Positions 53,388-63,300 of a DNA stretch of 64,000 nt are shown in pieces. How positions within the stretch are numbered: the first letter of the stretch is position 1; every line of letters starts with the position of its first letter. A program made the translations under genes and the position numbers. Below the pieces are notes generated by a model that worked only from the letters and a program-made list of their open reading frames with translations, was not told where the DNA came from and ran no database searches. The stretch comes from Actimicrobium antarcticum (GTDB lineage Bacteria; Pseudomonadota; Gammaproteobacteria; Burkholderiales; Burkholderiaceae_D), in assembly GCF_039536745.1 (NCBI RefSeq), contig NZ_BAAAZE010000002.1, positions 62,001 to 126,000 of the forward strand, read 5' to 3'.

Positions 53388-56300
53388 TCACGTCATCACC
53401 TGCTCGGCAAAGCGTCCGTCGGGCGCGGTGATGCGCACCGTGATGCTGCTGGCCTTGCCGTTATAAATCAGGCTGTAACTGGTGCTGCCATGGACGCTGT
53501 TCTGGCGTTCGAGTTTCCAGGGATGCGCGGGCGTCGGTGCGGGTGCGCTGCCGGACAACGGGATGTCGCTCAGTGCTGCCTCGATCGTGATGGACTTGGT
53601 ACCGGCGGGGCCGATCTCGATGCCACCGATGCCAGCGATCGCACCGATCCCAGCCCCGCCCAGGCTGATTTCCTCGACCAGCGGTTTGTGCAAAATCGCT
53701 GCCACCGAGCCGCGCGACGTGCCGGCCGCCGTCAACGCCGCGCGTCCCATCAGTTGCGGCCTCGGCCGGATCACTGGCTGTACTGGCGGCACCGGCAACA
53801 CCGGTTGCGGGCCGATCACTTTGCCAGGCAGTTTCAGCGTGATGCGAATGCGGTAGCTGCCGCCAGCGCGCGGCCCCGGCGGTGCCGTCGAGCGCCAGTT
53901 GGCATTGATGCCCATGCCGACATGAATCAGCTGCAGGTCCAGCACATCCGGCAGCGGATCGACCGGACCGGCGGCGATCGTGATGCTCTGTTCGGTCATG
54001 CGACCGAGCGGATCGGCCAGCCGCACGATACAGCCGATCTGATCATCGACCGAACCACGCTTGAGCAGTACCGCATAGCGCGCGGGTACGGCCGGCAACA
54101 GGCTGTCGCGCCACAGGCCGGTGCCCGCCGGTGCCACGGTGTCAATGGCGTCCAGTGTCTGCAGGGTCTGCAACAAGGTCGCTTGCGTGGCCTTCGACGG
54201 ACCGTTCAGCACCGCGGCAGTGACACCGAGCTTGTGCGGCCCGAGTGCGGTGACGGCAATCGGCGCGCTGCTGGTGAAGTGCAGCAGCACATCCTGCAGC
54301 GGACCACCGGACCATTCGGCACTGATCGCCGACAGGTTGGGCGGGCCATCCGGCGGGATTACCAGCGACATCGCATTCGATGGCGGTGAGCGTCCCGGTA
54401 ACAGCGCGCGGTCGTCATCCTTGTGGGCCCAGGCCACGGCGCGATACCAGAGTTTTTTCCAGGAACCGTCCGGGTTGTCGGTGCCGCTTGCGCTGTCCAG
54501 TGCAGCTGGATCGGCGGGGTGGGGCGTGACTGTCCAGCTGCCGGCCGTGGCGGCAATCGTCGCCACCGGCGGCCCCATCGTATCGAGTTGCATGGCGGCG
54601 GCTTCGACCCGTGTCCGATAGAGTTCGTAGCGGCTGACGGCAGCACCGGGCTGGCTGGTCAGGTCGACGTGGACGGCAAATTTCGGCAGGCCTGCAGGTC
54701 GGTCGACGCGGCGGATTTCAAGCCGGGGCGCGGCCGGACTGACGATGCCGGCGGCGGCGATGGCGAGGATGCGTTCTTCCGCTTCGGCTGCCGTTGGCCA
54801 GGCCGATTCGATGTTGCCGGCGTTGACCGCGACCATCGTGTAGAGATGGATTTCCCGCGTGCCGCGCGGCAGGATCAGGTCGGTGGTGGTGACCTTCAGC
54901 GCTTCGGTATTGAGTCGGGTAAACACGTGGCGGTGCGTGTCGATGGCCAGCAGCCCGCGCAGTACGGCCAGCCGTTCGGTGTAGGTCCGGGTGGGGTCCG
55001 GTGCGGGCGGCGTGGTCGTGCCACCGGCGGCACTGACGGCGCCGAGGATGGCGCTTTCGGTCGAGTGATACACAAAATAGCCGACCGCACCGCTACTGGC
55101 CGCCCACGCGACCCGTGCATGGTGTTCGCCACGGGCATCGGCCAGGCTGGCCCGCTGCACCAGTTCGGGGGGTGCCGGGATCGGTGGAATCGGGTCGGAG
55201 GCATACGCCACGTTCGGACCGGGTTCGATGGCAGAACCCGACACCAGCGGCGCCAGCCAGGCGCTGGTTCGCAGTGGTGCGGCACGTTCCTGCACGCGCG
55301 ACCAGAGCGCAACACCGACGTGACCGACGCTGCTGTAGTCCAGGCTGAAACCGCTGATCGTGATCTTGTAACGGCGCACATCGTCCTCGCCAACCGGCCC
55401 CGGCGTGACCGGATGGCCGTCGATGTCGAAGTAATCGACGCTGACATTGGCGGGCAATGCCGTGGCACTGTCACCGGAAAAATTGATCAGCAAGGGCGCG
55501 CCCGGCACCGCTGCCATCGATGAATGGATACCGGCCGGCAGCGACAGGTCGGGCGGCGGGGTTGACGAGCGCTGTGGTGCGGCAAACAGGCGGCAGCGCA
55601 GTTCGATGTTGTTGGGACGCCGTACTTGCCAGTCCCAGGCCAGTTCGATGGTCAGCGTGCCGGGACAGATGCGCCCCGACCCCGGCACCGCGGCGTCGAG
55701 CGCGCATTTCAGGATGCGCGGCCGGTCCGGTGCCGGTTGCATGTCGGTGTAGTCGACCGTGCCCCAGTGCGACCAGAGTCCCCAGATATCCTGCAACGCG
55801 ATGCCGTAGCGTTGCGCCAGACCGGCGGCGCTCATCGGCAGCGTCAGGCCGGAATCCACACCGGAGTGGCGGCCCTGCTCTTTGTCCTTGAGGTTGCGTG
55901 TCAGTGTGATCGGCGCATAGCCGCCGCTGGGCCGCTCGCGCATGATGGCGGTGGCGACCTCGGCCGCGTGCGCCGGGTTGGCGCGGGCCATTGCGAAGCT
56001 GCTGGTGGTCAGCATTTTCAGGCGTGGCAAGCGACTCCATGAGACGCGCGACGCGCTGGTCCAGGGCAGGTCGGCGGCGGCGGGCCGGTCGCGTGACTGG
56101 ACCTGGGCCAGCAGGCTGGCCGGCGTGGGTGGTTGCACCGGCAGGGTCGCGCCGATGGCCAGCGCAGCCATCTCGATAGCGGCGGACTGGCCGTCGATAC
56201 CGTTGTCCCAGTTTGCCGTGACCATGAAATCGGCGAGCCGGTTGCCCTGGGTGCTGGCCATGGCAGCCACCATCCGCGTGTCGATGGGCGCAGCCGCACC

Positions 56301-57323
56301 GATCAGACCGGAGACTTCATACGCAGTGCCAAAACCCAATGTCAACGCCATCAGCGGATCGGAGCCCGCCGCAACGAAGGTCAGGCCAAGTGGCGGCAGG
56401 CGTGCCTCGGACGGATCGGACAGCGTGCCGCCGGAGCCGGTCGGGCCGGGGATGGCGATGGTGTCGCGCTGGCGCGGTTGCAGCACCGACGCCATTTTCA
56501 TGACCGGATGCAGGCGCGGCAACAGATCCTTGCGGACTTCCTTGATGAGCCCGTCGAAGTCCGGCAATTGCCAGACAGGTGCCGGATTGAAGCCGATGCT
56601 GGCATCCCAGCCGAAGGCCGGTGCACCCCGCCGCAAACGGTCGCGCGCTGCCTCGGCCGGAGTCGTGAGTGCGCCGACCAATCCCTGTTTTTCGGCATGC
56701 CGTTCCACATCCGACCAGTCGCCCTGGTCGACCGGCAGGCCGACGATTTCGAGCTGTCGCCAGTCGTCGGCATTGGCGTAATCCACTGCGGTCACGCCCA
56801 CGAGTTTGGTGACACTGACGCCGGCATCCGAACTGATCGCCAGTGCCGAGATGGCGGTGCCGGCCAGCACCACGCCCTGGCTGCCGGTCGACACCGACGC
56901 CATGCTTTCGATGGTGTCGATACTGGCCGGCCCGTTCAGCGCGATCACGTTGGCCGCGGTACCGGCGACAGCTAGCGTCACCTGCACATACACCATCGGT
57001 TTGCCGAACCACCAGACGATGGTGGCGCCATCCTGATTCAGATACGTAAAAAAGGTCAGTTCCCTGGCCTGCTTGAGCGACGGTTGCCGGGTCCAGACGA
57101 TGAACGGTCCGCTCGGCATGCCGATGTCGGAGTGCGGTAACGACGGCGAGAGTTGCGGATTGATCGACCAGCGCAGTTGCGCGACGGTGGTGCTGTCGAG
57201 TTTGCGGCGCGGCCAGTCCTTCAGCCACTCCTGGGCAGTTTCGTCGCGCGCACGGCTGATGCGCATCCAGTCGGTGACGGCGGCTCTCGCATGGAAACGG
57301 AATGGATCGACGATGCGGGTCAT
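53388..57323 (-). CDS. Unknown giant protein B with fibronectin-like segments
   Basis: A 1311-residue protein of unknown function, beginning MTRIVDPFRFHARAAVTDWM. The N-terminal ~600 residues are mixed (for example LTFVAAGSDPLMALTLGFGT) and match nothing I recognise. Around residues 715-1030 are two or three fibronectin type III-like stretches, for example ARVAWAASSGAVGYFVYHST and FAVHVDLTSQPGAAVSRYEL. There is no signal peptide or transmembrane helix. The ATG overlaps the stop of the preceding giant gene by 4 bp (ATGA), which fixes the start and shows translational coupling; the longer frame upstream is shadow. Probably structural or extracellular by composition, but that is inference. Confidence 0.8.
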   Translation of the reverse strand: MTRIVDPFRFHARAAVTDWMRISRARDETAQEWLKDWPRRKLDSTTVAQLRWSINPQLSPSLPHSDIGMPSGPFIVWTRQPSLKQARELTFFTYLNQDGATIVWWFGKPMVYVQVTLAVAGTAANVIALNGPASIDTIESMASVSTGSQGVVLAGTAISALAISSDAGVSVTKLVGVTAVDYANADDWRQLEIVGLPVDQGDWSDVERHAEKQGLVGALTTPAEAARDRLRRGAPAFGWDASIGFNPAPVWQLPDFDGLIKEVRKDLLPRLHPVMKMASVLQPRQRDTIAIPGPTGSGGTLSDPSEARLPPLGLTFVAAGSDPLMALTLGFGTAYEVSGLIGAAAPIDTRMVAAMASTQGNRLADFMVTANWDNGIDGQSAAIEMAALAIGATLPVQPPTPASLLAQVQSRDRPAAADLPWTSASRVSWSRLPRLKMLTTSSFAMARANPAHAAEVATAIMRERPSGGYAPITLTRNLKDKEQGRHSGVDSGLTLPMSAAGLAQRYGIALQDIWGLWSHWGTVDYTDMQPAPDRPRILKCALDAAVPGSGRICPGTLTIELAWDWQVRRPNNIELRCRLFAAPQRSSTPPPDLSLPAGIHSSMAAVPGAPLLINFSGDSATALPANVSVDYFDIDGHPVTPGPVGEDDVRRYKITISGFSLDYSSVGHVGVALWSRVQERAAPLRTSAWLAPLVSGSAIEPGPNVAYASDPIPPIPAPPELVQRASLADARGEHHARVAWAASSGAVGYFVYHSTESAILGAVSAAGGTTTPPAPDPTRTYTERLAVLRGLLAIDTHRHVFTRLNTEALKVTTTDLILPRGTREIHLYTMVAVNAGNIESAWPTAAEAEERILAIAAAGIVSPAAPRLEIRRVDRPAGLPKFAVHVDLTSQPGAAVSRYELYRTRVEAAAMQLDTMGPPVATIAATAGSWTVTPHPADPAALDSASGTDNPDGSWKKLWYRAVAWAHKDDDRALLPGRSPPSNAMSLVIPPDGPPNLSAISAEWSGGPLQDVLLHFTSSAPIAVTALGPHKLGVTAAVLNGPSKATQATLLQTLQTLDAIDTVAPAGTGLWRDSLLPAVPARYAVLLKRGSVDDQIGCIVRLADPLGRMTEQSITIAAGPVDPLPDVLDLQLIHVGMGINANWRSTAPPGPRAGGSYRIRITLKLPGKVIGPQPVLPVPPVQPVIRPRPQLMGRAALTAAGTSRGSVAAILHKPLVEEISLGGAGIGAIAGIGGIEIGPAGTKSITIEAALSDIPLSGSAPAPTPAHPWKLERQNSVHGSTSYSLIYNGKASSITVRITAPDGRFAEQVMT

Positions 57324-60300
57324 GCTTCCTCCCAGGGTGCGCTCAGCAGCGAGACATAAGTGATCTTGACCGGATCGGCCGGTACCGTTGGATCGGCCAG
57401 ATAGGGCTCGGTGAATTGCTTGCGCTTGATGCCCAGCGCCAGTCCCTTGCCGCGACTGCCGGGTTTCAGGATGACGATGGCGCGCTGCCCGCCCGGTGCC
57501 GGGATGATCTGCGCGACCACATCCGGCGCGCCGGCCAGTTGCTGTAATTGCAGCCATACGACGGGCTTCATTTCATAGCGTTCGGGCGCGTCCGGAATCG
57601 CATCGATGACCTTGGTCGGGATCAGCCGGCTGCGCCAGATCGGTTCGGGCGAGTCGATGATGACCGCCACCGGTTGCGGAATCGCCGCCGGTGTTGCCTG
57701 CTCCCACAAGGCGATCAGGCGCGGTGCGGTTGGTGTGCCCATCGGTTCGAGTCCGGCCGCCAGCATCGCTTCATCGAGCTGGCTGCCTTGCGGATCATGG
57801 CTGGCGAAGGTCGCTGCCAGCGTGGCCAGCTTGCCCGGTTGCGCATAGCGATGTTCGGGCCGGGTGCCGAGGAAGGTATTGGCAAATTCTCCCAACGTGC
57901 CGTATGCCGAGGTCGAGAATGCGCGCCGGAAGACCAGCTTGCCGACGGTGTCGTCCGCTGCGCCGAGATCGACGTATTCGATGTCGACCACGTAGTCGGT
58001 GTACGGGTCCAGCGGGATCGGGATATCGATCTTGCTGTGATGGCTGACCGTGACATCGATCGGCACGCAGGGCTTGTCCCTGAGCAGGTCGCGCACGCTC
58101 TCTTCCCATGGCGACAGGATGCTGCCGGGCAGTTTGACCAGCGTGTCGGCCGTGATCGGAAACGGATGCGGCAGCGCCGGTGTCGACACCGGCCGGCGGA
58201 ACGAGGCGGCCTTGATGCGCACCTGCAGTTTCTTGCCATAGGCTTTATAGAGTTCACTGACATCGTTGGTGGCAAACACGAACGACAGCCGCTCCTTGCC
58301 AAAGACGTGGCTTTCACCGTCCTCGGGGAAGGTCACCAGCACCCACGGATCGAGCGCTTGCGGCGGTTGTGCATCGGTGCGGAAATGGAATGTGCGGCTA
58401 TCCGTTGTGGCAGCGATGGCCGCCGTGTCGGTTGCAGTTGGCCGGGCGTCCTGGGTCGATTGCCGGACCTGCCAGGTCGCCTTGACCTGATACGCCGTAT
58501 CCGGTTGCAGCAAGGCGTGGCCCGACGCATCCTCGGAAAACGCCGCCTCCAGTGCGCCCCGGTTGCGCTTGACGGTCTTGTCATCCCAGTCGTGGCGACG
58601 CACTTCGGCACCGCCCATGAACTCGATCGCAGCGACGTAATACGGCCGGAACAAAAAGCGCTGCTGGTCGGTATTGAGTGCGACTTTGCTGGTCTGGCCG
58701 ATCTCGATCGTGTGCACCTCGCCATGCGCTTTGAGTTCGACCAGCACGGGTACGTAGGCTTTCTGGCTGGCGCCTGCAGCGCCACCGAGTCTGGCGAAGA
58801 AGCCGGCCGCCAGTTGCACATCGTCGTGCCATGGTCCGGACAGGCTGAGCCATTCCGGCGGGATGGATTTGGTCGGCACGATATCGGTCACCGAGACGGC
58901 CTGTTCGTCGAGCAGCTGGCCCTTGCTGTCGCGCTGGCGTATCAGCAGCGACTTCTTGAGGACCAGGCTGGTCAGCACAAACAGCAGCAGGCGTCCGGCC
59001 ACGATATCGCCACAGTGCAGCACCACCGAATTGAACAGTTCCGGCGGCGCGAAGCCCAGGGCTTTCCATGCTGATTCGATCTGGTCGGTGTCGTCGGGGT
59101 TGCCCAGTGCCACGGTGCGGCCGTCATCCAGCAGCGGACTGGCCAGCGCCTTGGCCTGGCAACGCGCCGGTTGGGTGCTGGCGCCGGGGGCCGTTGTTGC
59201 TGTTGTGGTGGTCGTGGTGGCGGCGGGCGCATCGGCCAGCGTGGCGCTCAGCAATTCGGCGCGCGAGATGGCGATGCCCGATTGCAGGCGCGCCGCGGTG
59301 GCAGACCAGCTGATCGGCATGTCCGGAATGACATCGACTTGCTTGCGGCCGGCCACCATATCGACCTGTTCGCGCACCTGCTCGCGCTGGTCGAGGCTGG
59401 CGGCGCGACGTGCTGCAGCGGCGTCCAGTCGCACTGGCACTGGCACGGAGGCGGATATGGGTGCTGTTGCTGTTGTTAATTCTGCCGCCACCACGCGGAT
59501 GTCTGCCAGTCGTGTTCCCGGGGTGATCGGCGTCACCGGAGCACCCGACACGCCGCGCCCCGGAATGCGCGTTGCGTCGCCGGACGTGGTGTCACGCGGG
59601 CACGGCGCTGCCGCGCCATCGACAAAGGCCGGATAGATCCCGCGCTTGCGATCGATGATCTCGACGCCGCAGCGCCATCCTTCGGTGACCTGCAATGTGG
59701 TCGCCGGTGCTTGCGACCGCACGGTGCCGGCCGGATCGGGCCAGGCTTCACCATCGAGCAGCCAGCCTTCGGCGGACGGGCCGAGCGGCTCAAAACGGAA
59801 GGTCCACAGCACCGAGGTCGGCGGCGCTGCCTGGTCACAGACCGTGCCCCAGCGTTCGTCGATGGTGTCTTCCTGAAATTTGCTGCGGGTGAAGGCTTTC
59901 GGCGTGGCTGTCGGCACCCACGACAACAGGGCCAGTTGCACTTCCAGGTTGTCGGCAGTCGGGTCTTTCAGAGTCCACCAGACCGACGGCGTATCGCCCG
60001 CACCGATCGGGCCGATCAGTTCGACCGCGGTCAGGTCGTAACGCACCCAGTTCTTGCCCTGCTGTTGCCAGCCGCCTTCTTTCGCACCCGGGTCGGCCAG
60101 CGGCGCCTTGCCAAAAAACGTCAGCGTGTCGTCGATCGGCGGCACCGACAGCATCAGCACCGGGATGGCGTCGATCGGCACCACCGGCAGCTCGCCCGCC
60201 GCACTCTGTGGCGCAGTCCCGATGGCGCCATCGATCGGCCTGCCGGTGCCGCTGCCAAGCACCAGGGCAGGGGAGCGCGAAACCAGTTTCAGGTCGCGCA

Positions 60301-63300
60301 CCAGCGGCGGGGCCGGCAATTGCGGCACGCTGCTGGCACCCAGATGGAAACTGACGCAGCCTTCGATACTGAAAAAGAACAGGTCGATTTCACCGCAAAT
60401 CTCGCCGTCGATGCTGGAGATGCGCTTGCGCAAACCATCCGGCAAAAGCTCTTCGCCGACATCCACCACCAGTTCGGCATAGGCGCTGATGCTGATGATG
60501 AACAACACCAGTTCGCCGCGGATGAACAGTTTGCCGGCCAGCCGGAATGGCTCGAAGCCGATCACGGCATCGAAACCGGCGCTGATGCGCAGGTACAGCC
60601 GCACTGACACATTGCCCCACACAAAAGCGGCGCGCAGGCCGGTGCCGATGGCAAAGCCGTAGACCTGCGGCAGGCTGGCTTCCGGGTAGGCCGGCAAGCC
60701 ATCGCCGGAAATCATCAGATAGCCGGAAGCATCGATGACGCTGAGGATTTTTGCCTGGATCGGATCGCTGCGCTGGCCCAGATACAGGTGCCAGTCAGTG
60801 CCTTTTTTCAGGTTGAAGAAGGCTTCGACCGGGATGCGGATCTTGATCAGCGGATCGACCGTGTAATCGGCGACGATGCCGATGGTCAGCGTGCCGCGTC
60901 CGGCGTCGAGGTCGATGACGGCCAGCAAATTGCCTTCGGCATTCTTGTTCTTGAGTGCCGGCATCGGTTGCAGCAGGCGGGCTTTCATCATCAGCAGGAT
61001 GCGCGGTCCGGGCAGTTCCAGCAGGAACACGCCCTTCAGATTGAACAGCACGCTGCTGCCCATCGTGCCGACCGTGGCACCCACGCCGAAGGCCCAGCGG
61101 TCGAGTTGCGGTGTCCATGCGGCCGGTTTGGTCGGGTCGCCATCGGCGCGGTTCTTGAGCCAGTCGAGCGCGATCGTCGGGCCGCTCAGGCCGGCTTCAT
61201 CGCGACCGTAATTCATGGCGAACATGCCCAGGAAGCCATAGATGCCCAGCCCCGATCCCCCCAGCGGAATCGCGACCGGCAATTCGAGGTCCATGGCGAC
61301 GAACACGCCGGTCGCGCCGGGCAGGTTGGCGATCTTCAGGGTGGCGCGCACGCGGGTATTGATCGGTACCAGTTGCAGGTCGAGGCTGCCGCCGATTTCT
61401 TCGCCGAGTTCGAAGTTGCCTTTGCCGATCAGCACGCCCGGGATATTGACGCCGGCGCCGAAGGCGGTCAGTTCGACCGCGACCGGATCGTTGAACTTGA
61501 TGCGCACGCGGGCGCGGTCGAAGGTGATCACGCCAAGGTCGACATTCAGGCCGAGGTCGATTTCAAACGAGAGCGGATTGGTGCGGGCGATGCGCGCGCC
61601 CAGGATGCGGATCAGCTGGCCGAGCGGGTCCGGCACGCTGATCGCACCCGGACTCGACAGGTCGATGGTGTAGCCCTTCGAGGCATCGAAGACCGGCCGG
61701 AACTGAAAATTGCGCTCGCCGGGGCTATTGCCGAAACGCATGCCGATCGCCTTGTAGCGCACCACCAGCGGCGATTGGCGCGGGATCGTCAGCAGGCTGA
61801 TGCCACCGATCTGCACATCGGCCGACAGCGCGGTTTCGACATCGGCCAGCAGCGCCACTTCGGTGCCGTTGGCGCGCTTGCGCACCGTGATTTCACCGCC
61901 CCACAGGATCACCCGCTCGACATTGAAAAAGCCGGCCTGCGCCAAGCCGGTCGCCAGCGCCACACCACCCACGGCCAGCACCGCCGGCACCATGTCGCCG
62001 GAGGCCGGATTGGCGGGCGCGGTGGCGTCGAGCAGCGGCGCAAACAGGGCCGTCATGCCGAGCAGGTTGCGGCCGAAGTTCGGGCCTTGCAGCGGTTGCC
62101 CCGGCAACTGGCCGGTCATCAGCAATCCATCCCGGTCGGCCGGATCGGCACCGAGATAGGCCAGCGCGGTCCAGTCGCCGGTGGCGTTATCGATCTGGAA
62201 CACGATGCGCGCCTTGACCACGCCATCGGCCGGGTTGCTGCCCATGCCGCGCAGCGTCGGTTCGGCAGCGGCGCTGCCACCGTTTTGCTGGATGAATTGT
62301 TCGGACGGCGTGTTGATGTCGAATTCGCCATCGATTTCGACGGCAACAAACTCGTCGCGCACGATGCGCACCTTCGCGCCGAGCGAGCGAAACCAGCTCG
62401 GTGGGGTCGGATCGGTCGGCGCCGGATCGGGCGTGTGCGGTGGTTGTACGGGCGTGCTGGTCGCCCCGCGCGTGACGGTGCCGGTGGTGACCGTGCCCGC
62501 CAGAGGCGCCGCGGGCAGCACGGCGTCGGCGCGCCAGTGGGTGCGACGGGTGGCGAGGTCGGCGCTGCCGGTCGGGCCTTTGCCGAGCAGCGTGAACGTG
62601 AAGATCTTGGCGGGATTGATTGCCCGCAGGATGTGGCCGAATGCTTCGGCGCGGCGGCGTGACAGCAGAAAGTTGTAATCGAGGTCGTTCGGATCGTCTT
62701 CGTTGCTGGCCCAGCCGGTGATGGCGATGGTGGAACCGGTCGGTATCGCATTGACCCGCGCCGTGTAGGCATCGCTGACGCGCTGTCCGGTGAACGGGCT
62801 TTCCGGTGCGGCCGTGACGGCTGCACCGGTGCTGGAATTGTCGGGGTTCAATGCGTACGGATTGCCGACCGGGCCGAGCGTGCCGGGCAGGCCGGTGACG
62901 TGGTTGATCGTGGTGGTGCTGTCATGCTCGGGCAAATGGAGATTGGTCGGCCGGTCGAACCGGAAATAGGCGCTGACGGTGTCGGGCCCTGCACCAACCG
63001 CCTGGGTGGTGGCCTTGACCGATGCCGTCTCATTGGGCCCGAGCGGAATCGTCACGCTCGCGCCGGTCGAGGCGACCACGGCACCGCCGGGCGGCTTGCG
63101 CACTTCCCATGCCGTCAGCGCGTCGGGCGGATCGAGCGTCAGCGAAATGGTGGCATCAGTGCGACTGAGCAGGCTCAGTGACGGTGCGCCAACGGCCACC
63201 GCGTCGCGCGTGATGGTGTCGGTCGTGAAGCTCGCTGGTGCCACGCTCGCCGCTGCCGGCAGCGCATTGCCGGGGCGGGGCCCGGCGGTGATGGTGAGGG

